A stretch of 8,784 nt of DNA from WLNJ01 sp037131165 (lineage in GTDB: Bacteria; Actinomycetota; Thermoleophilia; Solirubrobacterales; Solirubrobacteraceae): contig JBAXRO010000073.1 in NCBI GenBank assembly GCA_037131165.1, positions 1-8,784 of the forward strand, given 5' to 3'. The position numbers were made by a program, and so were the translations under genes. Shown here in pieces: positions 1-6,133 of this stretch (its first letter is position 1; the number at the start of each line of letters is the position of its first letter). The notes below the pieces were generated by a model that worked only from the letters and a program-made list of their open reading frames with translations, did no database searches and had not been told where the DNA came from.

Positions 1-1084
1 TCGTCGTGCCGGCGGCCCACGGACCCTTGACCGCGAGACTTACGCCCGCAGGCCCCTGACTTCCCTGCTCGCCGGGGAGACCCTGAACCCCTTCGGGACC
101 CTGGACTCCCTGCTCACCTTGGAATCCCTGCTCACCCTGCGGGCCTTGAGGTCCTTGCTCGCCCGCGAATCCTTGCTCGCCCTGAGGCCCTGGGGGTCCT
201 TGCTCGCCTTGGGGACCGGGGGCACCCATGTCGCCCTTGTCGCCCTGAGGTCCTTGCTCGCCTTGGGGACCTTGTTCGCCTTGGGGACCTTGTTCGCCTT
301 GGGGACCTTGGTCGCCCTGAGGTCCTTGCTCGCCTTGGGGACCTTGGTCACCCTGAGGTCCTTGGAGACCGGGGGCGCCCGTGTCACCCTTGTCGCCTGG
401 GACTCCGGCCTCACCGCGATCGCCCTGCTGGCCGCGCGATGCGAGGAGCTGCCAGCGGTCGAGTTCGGATGGAGGCAAGCTGCTTGGGCCGGCCCCGGCG
501 TGATCGCCGGTCGCGACGTAGGACGAACCCTCGAATGTGACGACGTCGTTCGTCGCGTAGTCCCCGCCGCCGTTCCATTCGCCACGGAAGGTGAAGCCAG
601 TCGCCTCGCCGGGCGCACCGGCTTCTCCCCGATCGCCCTTGGCGCCGGTCTCTCCGGTGTCGCCCTTGGCGCCGGCAGGCCCTGCAGGTCCGATGGAGCC
701 GCGGTCACCCTTGGCGCCGGCAGCGCCAGCAGCACCCGTATCTCCCTTGGCGCCGGCAGCGCCCTTCAGGTTCGTACCCACGACCGGCCAGCGGCCAGCG
801 ACCTTCGGCCCGTAGATGACCGAGATGTCAGTGCGGAGGAAGTAGTCGCCGTCAGATCCACCGGTTGGCGCGGTGGCGCCGCTGAGGATCTTCGAGCCGG
901 TCGCCGCCTGGATGGTTGCGGCGGCGAGGTCCTTCGTCAGGATCGACCCGTCCCTGATCTGTGCCGAGCCGACACTGTTGCTGGGCAGTGTCGTCGCCGC
1001 CCAACTGACGCCACCAAGGGTGACGAACAGGCAGGTCGTGGAGATGACGTTGGCGTAGGTGAGCTTCGGCTTGAGGTTTCGCAT
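1..1084 (-). CDS. Secreted collagen-like protein with embedded carbohydrate-binding-like module (partial, 3' end outside window)
   Basis: At least 361 residues are visible, with no stop before the left edge. Residues 1-30 are a basic then hydrophobic leader ending W-A-A, consistent with export. Residues 31-107 are a non-repetitive N-terminal region. Uninterrupted Gly-X-Y triplets follow at about 108-159 and 218-347 (43 triplets in the second block, rich in GPQ, GEQ, GDQ and GDK). Between them, residues 164-214 contain an FRGEW...Y...DVV...GSSYVA...RWQLL pattern, which resembles the small aromatic-rich chitin-binding type 3 (CBM5/12-like) fold. After the second block, VKGPWAAGTT matches the opening of that module, so a second copy probably continues outside. 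The ATG at 1084 is the only usual start after an in-frame upstream stop, but no clear Shine-Dalgarno precedes it. Likely a surface stalk or adhesin; substrate binding is inferred. The plus-strand reading frame across the same repeats is a shadow. Confidence 0.88.
   Translation of the reverse strand, partial: MRNLKPKLTYANVISTTCLFVTLGGVSWAATTLPSNSVGSAQIRDGSILTKDLAAATIQAATGSKILSGATAPTGGSDGDYFLRTDISVIYGPKVAGRWPVVGTNLKGAAGAKGDTGAAGAAGAKGDRGSIGPAGPAGAKGDTGETGAKGDRGEAGAPGEATGFTFRGEWNGGGDYATNDVVTFEGSSYVATGDHAGAGPSSLPPSELDRWQLLASRGQQGDRGEAGVPGDKGDTGAPGLQGPQGDQGPQGEQGPQGDQGPQGEQGPQGEQGPQGEQGPQGDKGDMGAPGPQGEQGPPGPQGEQGFAGEQGPQGPQGEQGFQGEQGVQGPEGVQGLPGEQGSQGPAGVSLAVKGPWAAGTT
236..361 (-). repeat. Seven 18-bp tandem repeats encoding G-P-Q-G-(E/D)-(Q/K)
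   Basis: Exactly seven 18-base units fill this interval, each encoding two Gly-X-Y triplets (residues 242-283 of the collagen-like protein). The units differ mainly at the E/D codon and at synonymous positions. Copy-number change by slippage or recombination would keep the reading frame. Less regular Gly-X-Y coding repeats continue on both sides. Confidence 0.85.
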
Positions 1085-1179
1085 CCGCGAAACGATCGCA
1101 CAGTTCGTGGAAACCGGAGTCGGCTGGCTTCCCCAGGATCACGGTCGCCAGCGATCAGCAGCGAGACCCACCACAGCCC

Positions 1180-1185
1180 AAGGGA
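1180..1185 (+). promoter_or_regulatory. Candidate ribosome-binding site favouring the TTG start at 1193
   Basis: AAGGGA lies seven bases upstream of TTG 1193. It is the only purine-rich site near the 5' end of this frame and is the reason for preferring the longer form. No promoter-like TAnnnT element is visible nearby. Confidence 0.3.
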
Positions 1186-1192
1186 TTGCCCC

Positions 1193-1441
1193 TTGGTTCG
1201 AGGTCCTTCTGAGTCGCTGAACATCGGCGCCGCGACCGTCTCGAGTGAGTCCTCGACGACGGGCGAGTCTGTCGCGGTGATGATGTTCGCGGTGAGCCTC
1301 GCCGCGCCGATCGGGGTGTTGCTGTGGGGCTTCATGATCGGCCGTGTCTCCGTCGAGGCGGCGATCCTCTTCGGTGCGGTCGGCACGGTCGTGTCTGGTG
1401 TCGCGTTGCTGAGGCCACCGAAGGCTCCAGCCGGGAGTTGA
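1193..1441 (+). CDS. Possible small two-helix membrane protein (hypothetical)
   Basis: A possible 82-residue protein starting at TTG 1193. An AAGGGA ribosome-binding-like sequence at 1180-1185 lies 7 bases upstream. A polar N-terminal segment of about 28 residues precedes two hydrophobic stretches, roughly FAVSLAAPIGVLLWGFMI and AAILFGAVGTVVSGVALL, separated by a short polar RVSVE segment. The protein ends in a basic, proline-rich tail. Third codon positions are almost all G or C from about 1210 onward, which supports coding in this GC-rich genome. The same open frame continues far upstream, antisense to the collagen-like gene, but that part is a repeat shadow. Shorter starts at GTG 1277 or ATG 1280/1283 would leave about 52 residues, essentially only the membrane hairpin. 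I recognise no family. It converges on the Kelch unit across a hairpin at 1498-1529. Confidence 0.4.
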   Translation: MVRGPSESLNIGAATVSSESSTTGESVAVMMFAVSLAAPIGVLLWGFMIGRVSVEAAILFGAVGTVVSGVALLRPPKAPAGS

Positions 1442-1497
1442 GCGCCGCAGCCCGGCCGGCTGTAACGCTCATCGGGAAGGCCGATGGCCGCGTGTTG

Positions 1498-1529
1498 GGC
1501 CGTCAGGGCCCGCCTTTGGCCTGACGGCC
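1498..1529 (-). terminator. Hairpin terminator candidate between convergent genes
   Basis: GGCCGTCAGG (1498-1507) and CCTGACGGCC (1520-1529) form a perfect 10-bp stem around a 12-base loop. It starts 6 bases past the stop codon of the minus-strand Kelch gene and 56 bases past the stop of the small plus-strand frame, so it could serve both directions. Neither side has a U tract, so it is either a tail-less terminator, as is common in actinomycetes, or a 3'-end stabilising hairpin. Confidence 0.55.
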
Positions 1530-1535
1530 GAAAGC

Positions 1536-2639
1536 TCAGAGGCTCCACTTCCTGGGGTCGTAGAGCATCGCGCTCGCGAGGCTCTTCGAGCCACTCCAGC
1601 CGCCTGCCACGAGCACCTTGCCGTTCCTGAGGAGAGTCGCGGCCGGGCTGTAGCGAGGCTGCGCGAGGCTGCCCGTGTTCGAGAAGCGCCCCGTCGCCGG
1701 GTTGTAGACCTGAGCGCCCCTCAGTGCCCTGTGGCTGTCCCATCCGCCCGCCACGAGGACCTTGCCGCTGGGCAGCAGGGCCGCCACCGGGAAGTCACGC
1801 GCCTTGATCAGGCTGCCCGTGGCGGTGAAGGTACCGGTGGCGGGGTTGTAGATCTCGGCGCTGGCGATCACCGCCGAGTTGGTGGCACCGGCGGCGATCA
1901 GAATCTTGCCGTTGGCGAGCCGGGTCGAGACGCCGGCGGAGCGCACGGTGCTCATGCTGCCTGTTGCCGTGAACGAGCGTGTCGCCGGGTCGTACAGCTC
2001 CGCGGTCGCGGTGTCGTCGCCACCGGCGATCAGGACCTTGCCGCTGGCGAGGAGGTTCGCCGTGGCGTAGGTGCGACCGACAGACAGTCCGCCGCTCGTT
2101 GGCGTGAACAGGCCTGTCTCGGGGTCGTAGACCTCAGCGGTGACCGGCGCGGTCAAGCCGCCCATGCCGCCGGCGACGAGCACTTTGCCGTCGGGGAGCC
2201 GGGTCGCTGTCGCGTAGCTGCGAGCCTGGCTCATGGTGCCGGTTCGCTTGAAGGTTCCCTTCGCTGGGTCGAACAGTTCGGCGCTCGAGTTGAACCCGGT
2301 GGCGGAGTCCCCTCCTGCGACGAGGACCTTGCCGTTCGGCAGCAGGGTCGCCGTTCCATTCCAGCGGGCGGTGGTCATCGGCCCGGCCGCCGTGAACTTG
2401 CCCGTGGACGGGTCGTAGACCTCGGCGCTTGCGAGCGGTACGCCCGCGTCACCGCCCCCTGCGACGAGGACCTTGCCGCCCGGCAGCAGGGTCGCGGTCG
2501 CTCCGTCACGCCCCTGACCCATGCTGCCTGTCGGCACGAACTTGCCGAGCACCTGGGCTCCTGCAGTCGGGGCGGCGGCAAGGACGGCGAATGCGACTGT
2601 GATCGCGATCAGGCTGCGTGGTGTGGCGTGGCTCGTCAT
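1536..2639 (-). CDS. Secreted Kelch-repeat beta-propeller protein (367 aa, no C-terminal domain)
   Basis: The predicted signal peptide is residues 1-28, with a hydrophobic core and cleavage after A-G-A. The remainder is seven repeats of about 45-50 residues, each with the hallmark (N/S/D)-G-K-(V/I)-L-(V/I)-A-G-G strand, then A-(E/Q)-(V/L/I)-Y-(D/N)-P, a short T-G-x-F, and a T-G-S-(M/L) turn. This is the Kelch motif of galactose-oxidase-type propellers, and seven blades are expected. I see no catalytic residues that would make it an oxidase; such proteins usually bind ligands. It ends right after the seventh repeat (LYDPRKWSL), without the cysteine-containing tail of the other two Kelch proteins here. 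ATG 2639 is chosen because of the GAGGAG site and signal peptide; a longer in-frame extension to 2720 would overlap the upstream gene. It is the second gene of the unit, 34 bases after the 4065-2674 gene. Confidence 0.9.
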   Translation of the reverse strand: MTSHATPRSLIAITVAFAVLAAAPTAGAQVLGKFVPTGSMGQGRDGATATLLPGGKVLVAGGGDAGVPLASAEVYDPSTGKFTAAGPMTTARWNGTATLLPNGKVLVAGGDSATGFNSSAELFDPAKGTFKRTGTMSQARSYATATRLPDGKVLVAGGMGGLTAPVTAEVYDPETGLFTPTSGGLSVGRTYATANLLASGKVLIAGGDDTATAELYDPATRSFTATGSMSTVRSAGVSTRLANGKILIAAGATNSAVIASAEIYNPATGTFTATGSLIKARDFPVAALLPSGKVLVAGGWDSHRALRGAQVYNPATGRFSNTGSLAQPRYSPAATLLRNGKVLVAGGWSGSKSLASAMLYDPRKWSL

Positions 2640-2647
2640 CGGGGCGT

Positions 2648-2653
2648 CTCCTC
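2648..2653 (-). promoter_or_regulatory. Ribosome-binding site fixing the start at 2639
   Basis: GAGGAG on the minus strand lies 8 bases before ATG 2639, inside the 34-base gap between the two tandem Kelch genes. It rules out the longer in-frame extension to 2720 and suggests that both genes are translated from one mRNA. Confidence 0.75.
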
Positions 2654-2673
2654 GGGTCAATGTCGGCGCGCCT

Positions 2674-4065
2674 CTAGGAGCGCAGGCTGAAAGGTTTCGT
2701 GGTGGCCACTCCGGCGACACCGTCGGCGCGCGGCGTGACCGCGAATCTCCAGTTGCCGGCTCCCGGCCTGAGCGTGCAGACGACCTTCGCCGACCAGACG
2801 GTGCACCTGCCGGTCTTCGTCGTCGAGCCCTTCTTCGCGGTAAGGGTGTAGGTGGTCGCCGGCAGGCGGACGATCGTGGCTGTCACTGTCCGCTGCCCGT
2901 TTGCGACCGCCCACGTGACGGCTGGCATCGGTGTCCCGTTCGGGTCGTAGACCTCGGCGCTGGCGAGGCTCCGGTATCCGCCCGAGCCGCCCGAGGGACC
3001 CCAGCCGCCGGCGACGAGGACCTTGCCGTCTGCGAGCCGGGTCGCCGTCCCCCACGCTCGCTTGGCGACCATGCTGCCGGTCGGACTGAATCGGCCGCTT
3101 GCAGGGTCGTAGAGCTCGGCACCCGAGAGGGAGCCCAATGTGCTCCATCCGCCCGCTACGAAGACCTTGCCGCTTTCGAGCAACACCGTGAGCGGAACCT
3201 CGCGCGCGACACCGAGATTGCCGGTGGCGGTGAAGTTCCCGGTGGCCGGGTCGTAGACGTTCGCGCTCGTGAGGAACCCGGAGTTGCCGTAGCCGCCGAC
3301 CACCAGTGCCTTGCCATCAGCGAGGGCGGTGGCGCCGGCGGCCTCCCGAGCGGCCGTCAGGGAACCGGTCGTGGGCGAGAACGAGCCGGATACCGGGTCG
3401 AATACCTCCGCTGAGGCCAGGAATCCCGAAGTGCTGTCGCCGCCGGCGACGAGGACCTTGCCTCCGGCGACCGAGGTCGCCGTGGCGTAATCGCGGGCGA
3501 CGCCCATCGAGCTTGAACTGCCCAGTTCGGTGAACACTCCCTCCTGCGGGTCGAAGAGCTCGGCGCTTGCGAGCACGCTCGAGACCCCTGCTCCGCCGGC
3601 GACGAGGACCGTGCCGTCAGGGAGCAGGTTCGCGGTCGCGAACTCCCGTTGGTAGTTCATGCTCCCGGTCGGCGTGAATTGGCCGTTCACGGGGTCGTAG
3701 ATCTCGGCGCTTGCGAGCATGCTGGTCGCGCCGTAGCCGCCTGCGATCAGGACCCTGCCGTTGGCCAGCCTCGTTGCCGTCGCGTAGTAGCGGGCCGACC
3801 CCATGCTGCCGGTTGGCGTGAACTTGCCGGTGGCAGGGTCGTAGATGTCCGCGCTCGAGATCGCACCCGCCCCGCTGTTGCCGCCCGCGAGCAGGACCTT
3901 TCCGTTGGTCAGGAGGGTTGCCGTCGCGGAGTAGCGAGCCGCGGTCATGTTGCCCGTGGGCTTGAAGGCACCGACGCCCTGAGCCATGGCGGGCGGCGCG
4001 AGGGCGGCGAGCGCAACTGCGACGGTGGCGAGCGCCGTGCGGGTGACTGCAGTGCGGTAGGACAT
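2674..4065 (-). CDS. Secreted Kelch-repeat beta-propeller protein with C-terminal two-cysteine domain (463 aa)
   Basis: The predicted signal peptide is residues 1-28 (cleavage after A-M-A). Seven Kelch repeats follow, to about residue 377, each with a G-K-V-L-(V/L)-A-G-G type strand and an A-(E/D)-(V/I/L)-(Y/F)-D-P turn; repeats 2, 3 and 5 deviate slightly (GRVLIAGG, GTVLVAGG, GKALVVGG). Residues 378-463 form a separate beta-rich tail (VTATI...YTLTAKKGS) with cysteines at about 421 and 430 (C-x8-C), then CTLRPGAGNW and FAVTPR. The protein from 7549-6134 has the same tail, so this is a shared domain that I cannot name. ATG 4065 follows a GAAGGGA site and begins the signal peptide. An upstream in-frame extension reaches into the divergent RCC1-like gene and is rejected. 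First gene of a two-gene unit with the 2639-1536 gene. Role unknown, presumably extracellular binding. Confidence 0.9.
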   Translation of the reverse strand: MSYRTAVTRTALATVAVALAALAPPAMAQGVGAFKPTGNMTAARYSATATLLTNGKVLLAGGNSGAGAISSADIYDPATGKFTPTGSMGSARYYATATRLANGRVLIAGGYGATSMLASAEIYDPVNGQFTPTGSMNYQREFATANLLPDGTVLVAGGAGVSSVLASAELFDPQEGVFTELGSSSSMGVARDYATATSVAGGKVLVAGGDSTSGFLASAEVFDPVSGSFSPTTGSLTAAREAAGATALADGKALVVGGYGNSGFLTSANVYDPATGNFTATGNLGVAREVPLTVLLESGKVFVAGGWSTLGSLSGAELYDPASGRFSPTGSMVAKRAWGTATRLADGKVLVAGGWGPSGGSGGYRSLASAEVYDPNGTPMPAVTWAVANGQRTVTATIVRLPATTYTLTAKKGSTTKTGRCTVWSAKVVCTLRPGAGNWRFAVTPRADGVAGVATTKPFSLRS

Positions 4066-4303
4066 CGGTTCCCTTCGGTACGGGTCGGTTGGCGGCGAGC
4101 GCCGCTGTCCGCTGGACGTTCTTCGGATCTGGGGAAACATAGAGATTGGCCGTGCGGCAGGCGCCGGACCGCGCAGGCGGTCTCCTGCGGCAGCGACCAA
4201 CCCCGTTGGCGGTAGCCATGACCTCGACTGGATCCTTGTCGCAAGCGACTCGGCCGTCGGTTGCTGGTGGTTTGCTCGAGCACCGAGCTGTAGGGTCCGC
4301 GGA
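4066..4303. promoter_or_regulatory. Divergent intergenic region between Kelch unit and RCC1-like gene
   Basis: This 238-base region must hold promoters for both directions, but neither is clear. On the minus strand TATGTT (4136-4141) is the best -10 match, without a good -35. On the plus strand TAGGGT (4291-4296) fits TAnnnT and sits 7 bases before ATG 4304, so the mRNA might be leaderless; its AGGG could equally be a Shine-Dalgarno. Two short palindromes lie upstream of the RCC1-like gene: GTCGC-AA-GCGAC (4238-4249) and TGCTCGAGCA (4273-4282). An 8-base direct repeat TGCGGCAG occurs at 4153 and 4186. These could be operators but may be chance in GC-rich DNA. Confidence 0.4.
4070..4076 (-). 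promoter_or_regulatory. Ribosome-binding site fixing the start at 4065
   Basis: GAAGGGA on the minus strand lies 4 bases before ATG 4065 (about 5-6 bases from its AGGG core). It selects this start over in-frame codons further upstream that lack a signal peptide. Confidence 0.65.
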
Positions 4304-6040
4304 ATGCAATCACTCAACGGTTTCCTGTCGATGGCTTCGAGCGTTCGCAGAGTGAGCGTTTCGCCCACCTGGGCCGTTGGACTGGTTGTATGCGCAATCG
4401 CCGGCGTGGCGGCGCCGAGCGCTCAGGCCGCGCCTGTCATGCCGCAGGTCAGCGCAGGCATCTTCCACACGTGCGGAGCGAAGGCCAGTGACAGCAGCGT
4501 CGTCTGCTGGGGAAACAACGAATTCACTCAGGCAGCGGTGCCAAGCGATCTTGGACCGGTCACTCAGGTCAGCGCAGCCTACTCTCACACATGTGCCGTC
4601 AGATCCACTGACGGGACCGCGGTCTGCTGGGGAGACAAGGCTGATTATGACTCCGGCCAGGTGACGGTGCCAGTCGACCTTGGCCCGGTCGCTCAGGTCA
4701 CCACGAGCAACAATCACACCTGTGCTGTCAAGGCCACCGACAGAACTGTGGTTTGCTGGGGCGGCGGCCGGGGGTACGACTACGGCCAAGTCAGCCCTCC
4801 AGCCGACCTTGGGCCGGTCACACAGGTCAGTGCGGGCCCGGACCACACCTGTGCCGTCAGAGCCACTGACAGCCTCGTCGTCTGCTGGGGCGATGACGGA
4901 AGTGGCCAGACGACGATGCCGAGCGACCTTGGGCCGGTCACGCAGGTCAGCGCCGGCGACTTGCACACGTGTGCAGTCAGATCCACTGACGGGACCGCGG
5001 TCTGCTGGGGCGGTGACAGCAGCGGTCAGGCGACTGTTCCCAGCGACCTCGGGCCGGTCACACAGGTCAGCGCCGGTGTGAGCCACACGTGTGCCATCAA
5101 GGCCAGTGACAACACCGTCCGATGCTGGGGCGATGACTACTACGGTCAGACGACGGTGCCAACCGACTTGGGGCGGGTCAACCAGGTCAGCTCCGGAAGA
5201 TCCAACACGTGTGCCGTAAAGCTCAACGCCACGATCCGCTGCTGGGGCGGCGGGCGGGACGGCGACTATGGACAATTGACGGTTCCCACCACTGACTTCC
5301 CGAGCTTCTCCGATGCGGTCGTGAATTTCGGTGACACCAGCGGGCTCGACTTCGGCGATGTGACCGCTGGGCGACGGAGCGCCGTCCTGACGATTCCGGT
5401 TGCCAGCAAGTCCCTCGCCTTGGGCGTGCCATTGACGGTCAAGAGCCTCGCCTTCACGAAGGCCTTCAACAGCTTCGATGCATTCTCCGCGTCAGCTCAG
5501 ACTTGCACTGCGGGTCCTCTCGCCAACGGTGATTACTGTGCGATTCGCGTTCGATTCGCAGCGGAGATCTGGCAGCGCGGCGAGCTGCGTGCCGAGTTGA
5601 CGGTCACCGACGACTCAGCCGTTGGCACCCACGTCATTCCTCTGACGGCAAGAGCGATCGCCCCGCCGTCGTTCCTCTTGACCCGGTTCCAGTGGGTTCC
5701 AAGGTCTCCTGGAGCTGCCGGGGGCAACTTCTACTGGGCGCCAAGTGAGGCGGCCAAGGTGACGATCACCTTGACCCAGCCGGTCTCGACAACCGTGAGC
5801 GTCAGGAAGGGTCGGAAGGTGATCAAGAAGACGGTGAGGACGATCAAGCCCGTGACACTCGTGGCCAACAAGCCGGCAGGCATTCCTGTCAGCGACGGGG
5901 TCATGCTCACTCTCCCGTCCTTCACCTGGAACGGGAAGGTCGGCACCAAGGCCGCGGCCAAGGGCACCTGGAAGGCCACGATCACCGCAGTGAGTCCGAG
6001 CGGACGAGCGAGCCTCACCCAGTCCGTGACGATCCGCTGA
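4304..6040 (+). CDS. Secreted RCC1-like beta-propeller protein with C-terminal beta-sandwich domains (578 aa)
   Basis: The predicted signal peptide ends near residue 42 (S-A-Q-A). Seven repeats of 40-43 residues follow (starting near 48, 88, 131, 174, 214, 254 and 294), with consensus V-T-Q-V-S-A-G-x-x-H-T-C-A-V-(K/R) then V-C-W-G and G-Q. This is the bacterial RCC1/BNR-type repeat, shorter than the 51-68 residues of classical RCC1. Every repeat has one TC and one CW cysteine (57/68, 97/108, 140/151, 183/194, 223/234, 263/274, 303/313), suggesting one disulfide per blade. Residues about 336-455 (VVNFGD...LDFGDVTAG) resemble choice-of-anchor D/ASH beta-sandwich domains. The rest is another beta-rich domain with a basic KGRKVIKK stretch. 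ATG 4304 has AGGG 8 bases upstream; an alternative ATG at 4331 has no such site. No eukaryotic-style nucleotide-exchange role is implied; extracellular binding is the likely role. Confidence 0.9.
   Translation: MQSLNGFLSMASSVRRVSVSPTWAVGLVVCAIAGVAAPSAQAAPVMPQVSAGIFHTCGAKASDSSVVCWGNNEFTQAAVPSDLGPVTQVSAAYSHTCAVRSTDGTAVCWGDKADYDSGQVTVPVDLGPVAQVTTSNNHTCAVKATDRTVVCWGGGRGYDYGQVSPPADLGPVTQVSAGPDHTCAVRATDSLVVCWGDDGSGQTTMPSDLGPVTQVSAGDLHTCAVRSTDGTAVCWGGDSSGQATVPSDLGPVTQVSAGVSHTCAIKASDNTVRCWGDDYYGQTTVPTDLGRVNQVSSGRSNTCAVKLNATIRCWGGGRDGDYGQLTVPTTDFPSFSDAVVNFGDTSGLDFGDVTAGRRSAVLTIPVASKSLALGVPLTVKSLAFTKAFNSFDAFSASAQTCTAGPLANGDYCAIRVRFAAEIWQRGELRAELTVTDDSAVGTHVIPLTARAIAPPSFLLTRFQWVPRSPGAAGGNFYWAPSEAAKVTITLTQPVSTTVSVRKGRKVIKKTVRTIKPVTLVANKPAGIPVSDGVMLTLPSFTWNGKVGTKAAAKGTWKATITAVSPSGRASLTQSVTIR
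4598..5010 (+). repeat. Pair of identical 35-bp segments in the RCC1-like gene
   Basis: Positions 4598-4632 and 4976-5010 are identical over 35 bases and are 378 bases apart, exactly 126 codons or three propeller repeats. They encode the T-D-G-T-A-V-C-W-G segment of repeats 2 and 5. The other repeats differ at DNA level in this segment. This points to a fairly recent block duplication or gene conversion inside the propeller. Confidence 0.75.
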
Positions 6041-6133
6041 CGGCGTCAGGCCCGTGGCGAGGGGTCAGGCGCTCTCGTCAGGACGCCAAAGTCCAGGTCA
6101 TCCCGAGGCAGGACTCAATCGTGAATGAGCGTC

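Noticed and set aside
236..361. Regularly spaced repeats as a CRISPR array
   Set aside because: The 18-base units are directly adjacent with no spacers, and they encode in-frame Gly-X-Y triplets.
119..1192. Long plus-strand open frame rich in L-L-A-L and T-L-V-A-L repeats
   Set aside because: It is the antisense of the collagen-like Gly-X-Y repeats, whose GC-rich periodicity keeps several frames open. The minus-strand reading has a signal peptide and a recognisable domain order.
1731..2690. 319-codon plus-strand open frame antisense to the Kelch gene
   Set aside because: It has low-complexity G/R/A/V composition without domains, while the minus-strand frame gives seven clear Kelch repeats.
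3649..4215. 188-codon plus-strand open frame antisense to the upstream Kelch gene
   Set aside because: Composition-driven shadow; it mirrors the repeat period of the real gene.
4066..4368. N-terminal extension of the upstream Kelch protein
   Set aside because: The extra 101 residues have no domain, would displace the signal peptide from the N-terminus and would overlap the start of the divergent RCC1-like gene.
4310..5275. 321-codon minus-strand open frame antisense to the RCC1-like gene
   Set aside because: It is periodic only because it mirrors the RCC1-like repeats. It has no signal peptide or known motif, and the opposite strand is convincing.
6041..6133. Terminator between the convergent RCC1-like and third Kelch genes
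   Set aside because: Only a 6-bp pairing (GGCGTC 6042-6047 with GACGCC 6082-6087) across a 34-base loop with a 4-bp inner stem and no U tract; too weak to call.
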